Shown one piece after another: positions 32,192-44,159 of a stretch of 64,000 nucleotides of DNA. Position 1 is the first letter of the stretch; each line of letters begins with the position of its first letter. Below the pieces are notes generated by a model, which worked only from the letters and a program-made list of their open reading frames with translations, was not told the DNA's origin and made no database searches. Source of the DNA: Aspergillus flavus (lineage: Eukaryota > Ascomycota > Eurotiomycetes > Eurotiales > Aspergillaceae); contig NC_092405.1 in NCBI RefSeq assembly GCF_009017415.1, positions 3,038,001 through 3,102,000 of the forward strand. Direction: 5' to 3'. Made by a program: the position numbers and the translations under genes.

Positions 32192-32546
32192 TATAACCTC
32201 CTTGGTGTGACTTGCGTCATTCTGCAAGCCTCAAGTAATTGTGATATGCAACATAATTATAGCGGTGGAGAAGCTGTATGGATGAAGATTTTCCAAAATT
32301 TACAGATAATTAACCTTTGTTAATCACTGATAGTTCCATGAATTAAAGATGTTGTAATTTAATTGAATATATCCATGTACTGCCCCAAAATTTTGAAAGG
32401 GCTCTACGTCGTACCTTTCAATGTCCTCTAGATCAAATTAAAATCGAATTATTGGGGAATATATATGACAGGATGAAAGAGTAGATACGAGGCCACTCGT
32501 ATACCAGCGATAACAACTGTCGGTGGTCATCGATCACACAGATCGA
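32192..32546. other. Convergent intergenic region
   Basis: Between the ATPase gene (+) and the flavoprotein gene (-). AT-rich, nothing recognised. Confidence 0.5.
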
Positions 32547-33848
32547 TCACAGGCCTCTAGACCGATTATAGATCTTCTCCATATCATTGCCCATACGCTT
32601 TTCAACCTCCTTCACAAAGTCATCACGCTTGTCAATGGCCGCGTTAGACTCCTCCTTAGCCATTTCGACTATGGCACACAGGTCAGCATCAAACAATATG
32701 GTATAACAATAAATGAAAGGAATCATAACATACCATGAGCAAATACAGCAGCCTTCTTGCCACTGAACATAGCGTGAGGCACATTGGTGCTATTATCGCT
32801 GTTGCAGTCGCCAATAGCCCAGACACCAGGCAGGCTAGTCCTCATACCAGGGTTCGTAGTGGCATCAATCTTGTTACCGAGCATAGCCAGACCCAGCTGT
32901 TTGGGAAGATCCGACCGCTGCTCACTGGGGTAGTTGGTAATGAAGGCATTACGATCAACCGACGAGCCATTGGTGAAATGAACACGGAAAATATCAATCT
33001 GTCTGGTACCGTTCCTGTCCTTCACCTGGCTGCCATCCTGGATGCGCTCGAAGGACGCAATTGTTTCGTTCTCCAGGCGCACATTGTACGCCTCCAGCTG
33101 GGCCTCCCAGTTGGGGTATTTCTTCGCCAATTCGGCCTCCTGGTCCGGCGTCTGCGTACCGTTCACGAAAGCAATGATATCCGTGTTCAGGGTGTATACT
33201 TCCAACACGCTGCCGACGACATCCGGGAGCGCACCCAGGATACCGAATGGCTGGTCCCGGTGCTCATATCCATCGCACCACGGGCACCAGTACACGCCCT
33301 TGCCCCAGGCTTCCTGCAGACCCGGTACGTCGGGGAGAATGTCTACGAGACCCGTGCCCAGGACGACTTTGCGGGCGGTGTACGCCTTGCCATCGGCGTC
33401 TTGGGCCCGGAAGTATGAGGTGTTCGTGGCCTCATCAGAGACAGTCTCAATTGTGTTGACTCTCTTGTCGATGAAGGTTGCGGTGTCGTACCGGGAGATC
33501 TGCTCGCGGGCCAGACCGCGGAATTCACTGGGTACGGTGCCTTTTGTTCACAATATGTTAGTCCAGCCCCTGTGAATTCTTCCCGGAGAGGTTTGATTTG
33601 GGGGGGGTGGGTCTGTCCATACCATCATTGCCGATCACATCGTGCATGTTCCGCGTAGCAGCGTTGCGATACTCATGGGAGTCGAAGAGAGCTGTCTTGC
33701 GTCTTACACGGGATAAACCGCTAAGCGCAGTGAGACCAGCGGGACCGCCTCCCACGACGATCACTTCATAGTCGGTTTGAGGGACGGATGCCGCGAGGGC
33801 AACGGTGAGGGAGGAGAAAAGAGTGTAGAAAAGAGACTTAGGAGCCAT
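32547..33848 (-). CDS. Secreted thioredoxin-reductase-like FAD disulfide oxidoreductase
   Basis: Pyridine-nucleotide disulfide oxidoreductase of the low-molecular-weight thioredoxin reductase/GliT-like group. Exons 33848-33623, 33540-32734 and 32668-32547 give 384 residues. A signal peptide (MAPKSLFYTLFSSLTVALAA) is unusual for thioredoxin reductase and implies a secretory location. The FAD-binding VIVVGGGPAGLTAL starts near residue 28. The redox centre is Cys161-Pro-Trp-Cys164 in VYWCPWCDGYEHRD. The second FAD motif is VWAIGDCNSDNSTNVPHAM near the C-terminus. The NADPH-binding Gly motif is weak (FGILGALPDVVGSV), so the electron source is uncertain. Several N-glycosylation sequons fit secretion. 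It is not beside a biosynthetic cluster; a role in secreted thiol/disulfide chemistry is inferred. Confidence 0.88.
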
Positions 33849-34808
33849 TTTGAGCGATCAACACCCGATGAGGAGGAATGAAAGACGGCAGAGACAAGGG
33901 AGGGGATTCATGAATGGTTTAAATATTGTCAAAGCATAGCATCTGAGCAGGATTCAGCAGCGCATGCCCACTGGCCAGCTGAGAAAGATCATCAAGCATT
34001 GCATGCTGCCAAGAGCAGGCAACCCACTGTATGGCTAAATCCCTGGTAATACGACATGGGATCACCGTATTGCATGTCCATGCATCTCGGAAGACACTGG
34101 ATTGCTCGGTATTCCTTGGAATAGATTGAAGGGAGGGGTCGTGCATATGCAGGATTTGCTGTTTCTGCATGTCGAGGGCTTTTGGTGGTTTGGGCAGCAC
34201 AGCTAGTGGAGGATGTGGAATAGTTCGCGACGACCCTTTAATCTAGAGAATGTAAACTGAGAATCTTTTTAGTCAAGATATCTACGAGTGGAGAGTTAGT
34301 TGAGGTGAGCTGAATCGGATCGAGAGCAAGGAGGATCGGCAGGACGGAGAATCAATAGTTCATGCATTAGGGCGGATCCTGGTGCGCTAATTTCTGCATC
34401 CTTCGAAGAATTGGGATCTGGATTCCTTGGATTGTTTTGGCTCTTGCCCTGGGCTGAAAGCACCCTCGGCATGAAACGAATTATTGGATTGTTACGTGCA
34501 GGAGTAATCAATTGGCGTCGTCCAGGGCGGAGGATGTGATGGAGGAGAAATTAGTTGCATGAGCTGAAGGGCCTCGATATCACACCACGTGCCCGGAGTT
34601 TGCCCTAACTCTTGTAACTTGTTAAGGGATGAATTGATTAAATTGTAGGAAGTATCAGCCTGAGACAACAGAGGATTAATGCCCTCACTTCTTATATACA
34701 CCTTTCCGTCCGCCAAGCAGACTAACAGACACAAAAATATAAACATCGAACTCCTAGCGTAATGTAAAAATGTGCAACATAAAGATAAATAATGCGAGCC
34801 ATTATAAT
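33849..34808. other. Intergenic region chitinase-flavoprotein
   Basis: 3' end of the chitinase gene and promoter of the flavoprotein gene. No supported gene or repeat. Confidence 0.5.
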
Positions 34809-36204
34809 CTACCGTCCTATCACAGGATAAAATGACGGAAGACGAAATCCATGGCGTAAAAGGTGTGCTGTGGAGTTTCTGAGAGCGCCTTTCACGCTAT
34901 CCAAGAAACCCTTATTACCATAGGCCTGGCTAACATCCCACATCATAACACCTCCAAAACTCTCAAACGACTTGCTATATGCGATCACCGGTTCCAGCTC
35001 CGACGCTGGGATATAGCCCGTACTCGCGGCGCTCGTGTTTGCTGGGACACCAAGCAAGACCTTAGCTTTCTTATTCTGGGAAACGGTTTTCGCCCAGTTG
35101 TCCCATTGCTCGAAGTTGAAGCTGCTCTGCTTTTGTTGGCCCGCTGAGAAAGAGTTTACTCCGCACCAGTTGTTGTAGAATTGAACGAATACTGCGTCAA
35201 TGGATACAGGCCCGTTGAGTATATCCTTATCCGCTGCATCTGGATACGGACATTGTGGTGCAGCAGTTAGAAAGTATTGCTTCGATTTGTCCGCGTCCGA
35301 CAATTCGCGAAGCCGGTTGGCGAATGGTGCCATATTCTTCACAGGTGCCTCGAAATCGAAGTCGAATCCATCAATGGTCGCGTCACCGAATGGTCGACGG
35401 ACCGTTGTGGAGTTAGCTCGGACTGCGTGAATATTAGTGCTGTTGACACGGTTCAGACGGTTGAAACGACTGTTATGATAGCGAGATGTTCCATTATGAG
35501 AAGTGGCATTCAAAAAAGGGCCCTGGGTTGTGGGAGGACCAAACGTCTTCCAGAGGAGGTCTGCGCCAGCCTTAGCCGCGGATTCGGATTGAAAACCTCC
35601 CTCGCTATAAGTCGCGCCGCCGATAGACAGAAGGATGGTCTTTCCTTTCTTTTGGCAGGTGTTGATATCCGCACTGGTGTGGTTAGCTTTGTCTCACACT
35701 AAATGGAGCACTGATGATGTTGTACGCACCCTATCTGGGGGCATTTCAGGAGGTTTGTGCCATCAAAGGTGGTGCAATTATCATTTGCATTGGAAAAGTC
35801 TATCTCTGGTGCACCCCCTGGACCATTAATCGTCATAAGGAATGCCAGCACGATGACCTGACAGTAGGTGAGCGACATCCATCTAGTTCTCTGGTAGCGG
35901 GGATTCTCACGTCAATGTTCTCGTCTAGAACTAGTTAGTTTCTGCATTAATGGAATCACCATGCGCCGGTCTCACCATTACAGTAGTAACCTAGTGACTG
36001 TTGTGCCAGTTCCCCCTTTCCCTTAAATGAATTCTGACCTAAAACACAAGGCGGCGTCAGTATTATCCACCTCAGTGTTGTTTTGTTAAACATACCCCAG
36101 TATACAACGACATTAGAAGTGGAAGAAAGGTCGAGTTTCGCATATGCACCTCCTAAAGAGGCTGCAGCCATCGCTAAGGCGAGAAGGCTCTTGGTGAAGT
36201 ACAT
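34809..36204 (-). CDS. Secreted GH18 chitinase (class III, hevamine-like)
   Basis: Endo-acting chitinase. Five exons (36204-36096, 36038-35976, 35930-35911, 35857-35730, 35673-34809) give 394 residues, including a 20-nt micro-exon. Phase is kept at every junction and the joined N-terminus reads VVYWGQNSF, the first strand of class III enzymes. A signal peptide (MYFTKSLLALAMAAASLGGAYA) is present. The catalytic DxxDxDxE is complete: Asp208, Asp211, Asp213 and acid Glu215. LLSIGG is the SxGG strand and GGVMMWDVSQAYGN is the last barrel strand. Between strand 3 and the catalytic strand there is an odd insertion of about 40 residues with four Asn-X-Ser/Thr sequons. No chitin-binding module or GPI signal is evident. 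The neighbouring flavoprotein also carries a signal peptide. Confidence 0.88.
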
Positions 36205-37587
36205 AGTCTCGCGTTTGATTCTGGTGTTCCCAACAATGGACGTTGAAGTTTTGAAAGTGAGTGACTGTTCCAATCCTCCCAGCAACCGCAGAGTGACCGA
36301 GCACACTGACTTTCTGGCACCACCTAATTGTCGGATAGCTCACAGATCAAGAAAGAAACGAACTCATAGTGCACGGTAGCTTGCTTTAAGTCCCATGCCC
36401 CGTGTTATGGCTGTGAAAGAATGACTAGCATTGCTGCAAATGGAGACTATGAGCATTCCAAAAGACTGCCATGCTTTGACCGGAGTTTCTACAATATTGA
36501 ATGTCCTTCGCGTATAAGGTAATGATTCTCTGTATGTCTATAGATGCCATCTGTCCAGTTACCCCAGTTTGCTTGTGTGCATTTCTTAGTTGTTGTCAGG
36601 CATCCAGGGATTCCGGGTTGCGGAATGTTTCCTCTCCTTTTGGGAGTACACGCTCATGATGGCCCACATAACGGTAGCTCCTACATAGCCCGAGCAGTAC
36701 TGAAAAAGTTAGCTATTTCTTTCATCAAAACAAGCTGAGCTATTATGTATGGTTGTTGTTTGACTACCTCGGCCAAGATAGTCGTTGGACAACTTTGACT
36801 TCAAATTCAAAATCATAGGTCATGAACCCTTGCGTCATGCAAGTCATGCTTACCTATAATTAATACGGCCCCATGTAGGCGCCATTGTACCTGGAAGTGA
36901 AGGAACAATATCGTTTCAGGTACAACAGCCAAACCCGCATGATAAGACAGAACAAACTTTTCTTAATGCAGGCCTACTGCTGGGAAGTGTCAGGTGAACA
37001 CGTCCAGTGGGGACTGTAGCGTGTCAGGCCGTTGACCACGTATGCATCCCGCTGTCAGTCGGATGCATTGGTGCCAGTAAGATACACGCAATCAAATGAG
37101 CCGGTTAATGCACTTGAGCTCCGTATTAGGAAATGACAAGTGTCTTTCTAGCAAGACATTGACCGAGCCGAGGAATGCTAGTGAATGTCGCCCTGACGAT
37201 GAGATGTGTGAAGCACGCGACCAACGGCCTCTCACTGACGATTATCCCTTTGATGTTACGTTTCCAAAGAAGTAAACGTCTGTTCGGGGATATATATACG
37301 CAAACTAAGCAGTTAATATCCCATCTGACAAATAGCAAGGTTGAGCGCAACTCGTGTTGGGAGGAAAGGGTGAACTTTATATTGGAGTAGTATGTGCTCT
37401 GGGCAGCATTTCCTAGACCAGTTGGAGATTGGGAACTTTGAATGTACCTTGAAGACCAGGTATTTCACCTCTAGAGACAAAGATGTGACTCGATATACTG
37501 AAAAGTTCAACCGTTCGCTCGGAGGACTGGGTCCAGCCTGACACATAAGATGTGTGTGACTTTTCAACACTGTATTTCAGGCCAAGC
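36205..37587. other. Intergenic region chitinase upstream
   Basis: 1.4 kb upstream of the chitinase gene and downstream of the binding-fold protein gene. Open frames here (for example 36544-36738) have no recognisable content. Nothing else seen. Confidence 0.5.
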
Positions 37588-38766
37588 CTACCGCTGAACT
37601 CCTACGACTCGTGTAACAGCCTCATCATTGCTCATTGCGCTGTCAATCACCCCTGCCACCTTGAGAACATCCACTACACCCTCGATGGTCTTCCTGTTTA
37701 CACCTCTTGTGCCCTGGACGAACTTGACATCCTTCAGCCATTCCGTAGCATCCTCCTCTACATAACTACATCCCAGCTCTCCGGTACCAAGTAGCTTCAC
37801 AGCCTGCGCTGTATCGGCCTCGAAATCCTTGATACCTTGGTTCAAGAGCTTGAACAGTTGCTGCAGCTTGCCATCAATCTCAGGGTCTGGGAATACAGCT
37901 GTTGACGCCACGATCATCCAAGACGGCCACGGTGTGTAGATCTCTCCGATCTTCTTGAGTGGCGGATGGGGCTTCTCAGCTGTCGGGTGGAAGTACGGCT
38001 TCGTTGTGAAATGTTCCCACATGAAAAACTCAGCAGTAGGTTCAGGCTGCTGCTCCGGGTGCGAAGGGTCGTACCCTGTTACTCCGTTGCGCAGGGCCTG
38101 GAATGGTCCCAATGGGACGCTGGTCAAGGAGTCGGATTTCCAGCCGTGATTCTGGGCAAGGACGAATGACATGATGTGAGAACCACTGGAGATCTATTAG
38201 CACATTCGTTTGTCCCCTTTCGATGTTCGTCCCAAAGTACACTGAAAACGACAATCATGCATACCTTCCCAATCTACTAACACCAACCCGCTTGTCCTTT
38301 AGGTCGGCAACACCTTGGAGATCCGCTCTCTCTCTTCCAGTGACAATAGCCCACCGTAATGGTGTAGCAACCCATTCCCCGACGACTTTATATCCGCCCA
38401 AGGCTGCATCCTTCTGCGCTTGCTGTTTTCCCGCCAGACCAGCAACCCAGCCTTCAGTCAACCCAATTGCAATGTCAATTTCTTTCTCGCGCAGGGAGGT
38501 GATCATATGTCCCGTCCCGGATGGGAACGGAACTATAGAGATCTTAAACGGAAGGGATGCGACAGCGGGAGAGCGGAGGGCAAGGTGGAGGGGAGTGAGG
38601 TAATGTTCTATGATCCATAGCGTTAATGATGTACGTACATTACAGGAAATTATTTGCATAGAACTATCGATCTTCTATTCAAGCTTCTGGAGTGGTATCG
38701 TGGGAAAGGAAAGCAGAACTTACCTGGTACATATCCAATTCGGATGGTTTCTGTGTCTGAAGCCAT
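37588..38766 (-). CDS. Ca3427-like protein with type-2 periplasmic-binding fold
   Basis: Cytosolic fungal protein with the fold of bacterial substrate-binding proteins of the NMT1/THI5/SsuA type; Candida Ca3427 is the structural reference I recall. Exons 38766-38724, 38607-38265 and 38185-37588 give 327 residues. It begins MASDTETIRIGYVPEHYLTPLHLA, the usual first strand and ligand-loop helix. It continues with VPFPSGTGHMITSLREKEIDIAIGLTEGW and LKDKRVGVSRLGSGSHIMSFVLA, the ligand-pocket loops. There is no signal peptide. The C-terminal half contains the WPSWMIVAST and FVQGTRGVNRKTIEGVVDVLK segments. Ligand and role are unknown; pyrimidine-precursor chemistry as in THI5 is only an analogy. Confidence 0.85.
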
Positions 38767-39165
38767 GATGTTTGTATTTAGGGTATGGAAGAACTTGATT
38801 CCCCAAGCAATAGATTGGTTATGGGGCAATGAGATTTTCCTCAATATTGGGGTTTATTGGAGGGGTAAAAAGCAGAGGGACTTTGATCATAAGTGGGTGG
38901 AGAACGCGGGGCATCACGTCAGCGACCTAATATCAATATTTTAAAATGACATCAAATGGGCAGTTTTACAGATCTATATCATTATTCCCATCTCTATCCC
39001 AACCGATCATAGCCCGAACAGTAACTGAAAGCAATATTCACACTAATCTAGCTATTAGTCTAAATGAAATCTCTAAAGAAAAAAGAAAAGAGAAAAGGAA
39101 AAACCTCGGTTCCCAGTATTTACAATGCATCAAGCACCAGGGAACAGCAAGCGGCCGTTATGCAT
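38767..39165. other. Intergenic region
   Basis: Promoter side of the binding-fold protein gene and 3' end of the PQ-loop gene, with an A-rich run near 39070-39100. Nothing else seen. Confidence 0.5.
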
Positions 39166-40176
39166 TCAAGTCATCCGGATGTCTTTCTCCTCAACAGTCC
39201 AGTTTCCACTGGGCTCCCTAGGGCTGCCAGCAGCACTAAATGAGGCTTTGGAATACATCCAAAATTGTACCCCGAGGTACAAATCACAGACGCACTGGAA
39301 CAATGCGCATAGGCGGAAAGCCCAGGGAATTACCTCCTGACTGCAGAAGAAGTAACTCAGTTTCATCAGATCACCAAGAATCCATGCGGCTACAACCGAC
39401 AAGCGGAATCCTTTGCATGAGCGTGACTGATGGTTAGCAATGATTTGAGGCAGAGGCAGGGTGGCCTCCACAGCTAAACCGATATATCCGAGGCAGTTAA
39501 TGTAGAACTCGGACTGAGCAATTGGAGGTAGGCAGATCTGAATAAATGAGAGCGCAGCAATGAAATAAGCCAAAAACATCCAATATCTAGTATCACCGGC
39601 AAAGTAAGTTCCCACACATATTGATATTCAAACGGCACTAGGAGTACATACGGCTTTGCACTCTTCCACTGCCAAAAGTCATAGGGTCGAGTAAGTCTGC
39701 CGCCATTACTGACACTGCTGAACGGAACGTGCTCGAGGCTGTTTTTCACACCGGGAGCCGGCCGATTATCCAGCGCAACCTTGAGCGTAACCATTTGGAC
39801 CCCAATCATGATGACGGCTTGCACCAGCAGCGTAAAAGAATAGTTGTCGCCAAACCAGAAAAATACTCTAATTCCAGGCGTCAATTCCAAGCCGTTCAGC
39901 GCAGTGCAAAGCGGACAGTATAGTCTTACTTCAAGATTGACGCGACCAGCATGATCAGAGGTATATCCAACGAGAAGCCAGCAGAGCTCCTACTCCGATG
40001 AATACTGAGAATTTGATCCGCATAGGAGGTTACGGGGGAGGTGATAAGACTAGAGCATGAGAATCCACGGTCAGCTTTCTAAGGGCTGTTGTCCCAAAGT
40101 GCGGATGATTGGGGAGAAAATATTTAACCCACAAGAACGGCGCTCCATATTCGAGAGCGAGAGAGACGAGATACAT
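39166..40176 (-). CDS. PQ-loop membrane protein (SLC66A2/Any1-like)
   Basis: Seven-helix PQ-loop protein. The human homologue SLC66A2 (PQLC1) and yeast Any1 act on endosome/trans-Golgi phospholipid distribution. Four exons (40176-40133, 40049-39930, 39867-39652, 39586-39166) give 266 residues. The first exon is short and ends at an unusual GTGGGT donor. Joining it gives MYLVSLALEYGAPFFLITSP and then SYADQILSIHRSRSSAGFSL, the first PQ-like repeat. The second repeat is the canonical LPLPQIIANHQSRSCKGFRL with the following helix VVAAWILGDLMKLSYF. The linker HVPFSSV...RPYDFWQWKS matches the family. Confidence is high for family, moderate for the first exon. Confidence 0.85.
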
Positions 40177-40696
40177 TGTGTAGTCAGTCCGTTGTCAAAA
40201 CGCGATATCAGAACCTCGAGTAAGGAAAAAGAACAGATCCCAGTTGTCGCTGTAAGTATGCGGTCTTATCCCGTGGACGGACGGAGTTTGTGGATCTCCC
40301 CGGAGGTGACTGCTGGTCAGGGGCGGGCTCAATATAAACCAGGGTTAGCAAAAATTGCTCGGGCTGCGATGATGGATTTTGATGGAGCAAGAATAGATTG
40401 TAGTCAATCGAGCCAAGCAAGCTAGAGATCGTTCGATAACCCCGTAGCCAATCTTTCTAGTGGAAACATTTTCGCGACCGGCCGCATGCGTCTTTTGTTC
40501 CCTGTCCCTGAGGCTGACTCAGCGGGTCCACTGAAGACCTTAATTTTGCTTGATTTTCAAACAATGAATTGTCGTGAACTGTAAGGATTTTCCAAGACAT
40601 TCTACGAATCATAAATTGCTATCGATACTTTATTTATCTCGATAATAAATAAACAAGCGCGTCTACACGCGCTCCCATTGCTGCCTTATCGAAAGC
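40177..40696. other. Intergenic region PQ-loop gene upstream
   Basis: Promoter of the PQ-loop gene and 3' end of the glucosidase gene. An open frame at 40057-40425 is antisense to the first exon and not convincing. Confidence 0.5.
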
Positions 40697-43600
40697 TCAG
40701 AACTCGATCCTCCAGGTCTTTCCAATGCTGACGGTAGGGTTCTTCACCACGGCGTATGGGGCCTTTCCGTTCGGCTGGGCATGGTACTCCATGGCCGCTG
40801 TGGACGCAGTCTTGGCACCATCCTCTATGACAGTTACTGTGGACTTCTCCTGCCATCCTTTCGGTGGATCAATAACCACCACCCTTTCAACTCGGACGCT
40901 TGCCATGGCCTTGAGGTACTCGGCTGTCTTGGGGCCCTTGGTCCCAATGTCTTCCGACGACAGAGTGGAGTCATGGAAGTGGAAACGACGATGAATATAC
41001 GCTCCTCGCTCATAATCAAACGTCTCGCCGTCATCCACATACAGCGTGCCGTCTGCCTCTCCGTTCTTGTCTAAGACAACAACAAGAGTGTACGGATCCC
41101 ATTTCATCAACCCACTACTGCGCCGTGGTCGGTCCTTGCGAGGAATCACATGGCCGCCCTGCATTAAAACAGGCACTTTCTCAAGAGGTGCAGGCACCTC
41201 GTGTCTCTTACCCGCCCCCTGGTAGACCGTGTAATCGAAATAATCGTAGTACTTCTCATCATCGGCGAGATAAATGTCTACAGTAGTTGTTCCCTCGGTG
41301 ACTACTGGCTTCGTAAGGATACCAGTAGAGCCCAGGTAGAGTTGGTCATCGATGACAAAGCCTGCTTCGTCCGAAGGATGAACATAGAACTGGGGTCTCA
41401 CGATCGGCGTTCCATTCACCGAAGCTTCGTGGAAGGCAGTGTACCAGGCAGGTAAGAGCTGGTATCTCAAACGAATGGCCTGTGCGATGATAGACCTGTG
41501 GGGCTCGCTAATCAAATACGGTTCACGCCGACGAGTATCTATATGTGCGTGCGCACGGAAGAAAGGATACCAAATGCCAGTTTGATACCATCGGGTGAGG
41601 AGGTCCTTGCTCGGGTTATGGAAGAAACCACCAACATCAGCTCCTGCGAAGGGGAACCCGGAAATACCATTGTTCAGAACCATCGGCAGAGAGATGGCCA
41701 GATGTTCCCAAGTTGCCTGATTGTCGCCAGTCCACATGGCAGACATCCGTTGGGCTCCAGCATAATACGACCGTGTCAAAATGAACGGCCGACGAAGCTC
41801 GCCTTTCTTCCGTTCTAACATCGCATTATATGTCGCATTCACAAACGTGATACCATTGACATTGTGAATGTCACGGTGCTCCCAGTTGCCATAATGAAGG
41901 TTATCTTTGGGCATAGTGGTTTCCGGGCCGTTGAACACGGATGGCTCGTTCATATCATTCCAAATGAAGACATTCGGGAGGGTGCCCTTGAACTTATCAT
42001 ACTTAAACAGGCCTATCCACCACTTGATAGCCTCCGGATTGAAGCAATCCACCCAATGCGATGACCCTGGCCAACACCAGCCCTCGTAAATTTCACCGTC
42101 CTTGTTCCGAGTGGCCAGGTTCTTACTCTTAAGCTCCTCCGAGATGGTGTATTTCTCCTTATTCTTGATATGAGGATCAATGATGACCACAAGCTTGCGT
42201 TCCGATTCATCAAGTTGTTCCTCCATACCAATCGGGTTGGGAAAGGTCAGCGGATCCCAGGTGAAATATTTCCTGTCATCAAGATACTCGATGTCGAGCC
42301 AAATAACATCATATGGGATCTGGTACTTGTCGAAATTGCGATCGACATCTTTTACATCTTCATCGGTGACATAATTCCAGCGACACTGATGGTACGCGAT
42401 GGCAAAGTGCTGAGGCAGCTGAGTATAACCAGTGAGCTCACCATACTTCTTGCTGATATCCTGTGGCGTAGGCCCTAGAAAGACAAACACGTCGATTTGT
42501 CCAGACTCGGAGAACCAATGGCTTTGAGTATCGGTTTTTGAGTTCACCCCTAGAGAAAGTGGGTTGGCAGAGGATGTCGACTTTACAATGTCCACCCATG
42601 TCTCAGCAGCATTAAGCCAAAACACCCCGACAGTAGAGCCCGGTCTGTGCGCTTGCATAAGTGGAATGGCACCGTATAGGGTCATAGGACTGTTGAGCTC
42701 GTATTCAAACACGTCGGAATTGTACATGCGGTAAGGCTCTTCATGGTTTCCGGAACCACCTCTACCAAATCATTAGCTTACGTCACGGAAGGATTTAGAA
42801 GATTTGGCAGATTTTACCTGGTCTCCCTTAAAGATAAGGAATCGGCATGCTCTGGGATACCATAAACATGGCCGTAGCCAGGGAATGTGATATCCAATCC
42901 CACGCTCTCAGGGCCTTTGGGTTTTGTGTCTGTGTTTCCACCGAAAGTTTCTTCCCACCAGGTGCTCTCATCTTCCTGTGATTCGGAGTTTTGCTCACCG
43001 TCACCTTCGGAAGTATCCACCTTCCGTCGCCAATGCTCCATGTTCAGGTATCCTTTATTATTCAGATGAACATGAGTCTGTCCATCCCTTTGAAACTCTA
43101 TGTCGAACGGAGAGTGACGGATAATTGCTTGGAAGTTATTCTCTGGTCCGTATAGAACTCTGGTAACTCCTGTCTCCGATTCGGAATCGAGGGTCGCAGA
43201 TTTGCTTAATTCCAGACCACCAACCAGGACCCATTTTTCCGCTTCATTGTATCTTTCCTTGCGAGCCTGACTGTCATGGCGAAGCTCGATTTCCTTGTTC
43301 AAGCGTTTTTCTTCATCAATAACGACTCGGGCAACTCCAGACTCGAGGAAGGACACGGTGAGAGGCAACTTGACCTTTTCCTCAGCGGATACCGATTTCA
43401 AAATTGTTCCGTGCAATTGACCGTCCTTGAACTGAATGGATGAAGAGTCAAGTTCATATGGAGAGCTCCAAGCTGAACCCTTGGCGGCGACGTCGTCGGC
43501 ATATGCCCTGTTTCGTTTACAGAAACCGGATTGAGAGCATTTTTTGAAATTCTCATGCTTTACAGCGACTAGGTTTAGCCGTTAGCATCATTACAGCTTG

Positions 43601-43712
43601 TGGGCCATGTGTGTAAACAAAGCTTACCTCCGGGTATGACAAGACATCCGAGTAGGATGACCAAGGAAAGCAATAGGGTCCAGCGAGTGGACAACAGCCG
43701 CCTCCCGGCCAT
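40697..43712 (-). CDS. rot2: Glucosidase II alpha subunit (GH31)
   Basis: ER alpha-glucosidase that trims the two inner glucoses from N-glycans and takes part in quality control. Exons 43712-43628, 43568-42818 and 42761-40697 give 966 residues. A signal sequence (LLLSLVILLGCLVIPGV) is followed by HENFKKCSQSGFCKRNRAYA, the Cys pair typical of glucosidase II. The GH31 nucleophile is Asp548 in IWNDMNEPSVF. The acid/base lies in SAMWTGDNQATWEHL. GADVGGFFHNP and YPFFRAHAHIDTRRREPY are further active-site strands. There is no HDEL, as expected because retention is through the beta subunit. The start is the first ATG in frame; the gene diverges from the NDP kinase gene. Confidence 0.96.
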
Positions 43713-44159
43713 CTTTGAGCTAATAGATGCAATCAGAGACACTCAACCTCTGAAAGTACAATAATTGTCGGCCACTATGTGCTGGCCTGCATCTACCTGA
43801 GCTGGAGGTCCGACACACGAAGCTGTCACGTTTGTTAGATCGTTGATAATAGTACTTACAATGACCGTTAGTTCCAGGCTGGCCAGATGGCCGGCGAAGA
43901 TGGGGAAGCTCCAGATTGGGTTAGGGCGGGCGCTATCCCTATTGAGGCGGCTGGGGTCGAAAACCTCAGGCTGTAAGGCAATCAGGCATAGCTCTGGCCG
44001 GTATCAGCCAACGACAGCCCCTCGTGCCCCACCGTTGCGGTCCCTCCGTTGGTATATTTTCGGCCAACTCACACCAGCACCTCTGCTTTCCTTTTCCTCT
44101 CCCTCTCAATCCTGTCTCTTTAATTCAATTGTCACCTTTGACATCATAAATCTTTCAAA
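43713..44159. promoter_or_regulatory. Divergent promoter rot2 / ndk1
   Basis: 447 bp separate the two start codons. The stretch next to the NDP kinase start is strongly pyrimidine-rich (about 44080-44130), typical of highly expressed Aspergillus genes. Confidence 0.55.

Noticed and set aside
32547..36204. Idea that the GliT-like flavoprotein marks an epipolythiodioxopiperazine or other secondary-metabolite cluster
   Set aside because: No non-ribosomal peptide synthetase, polyketide synthase, P450, methyltransferase or cluster regulator lies nearby, and the protein carries a signal peptide. Neighbours are a chitinase, a proton pump and housekeeping genes.
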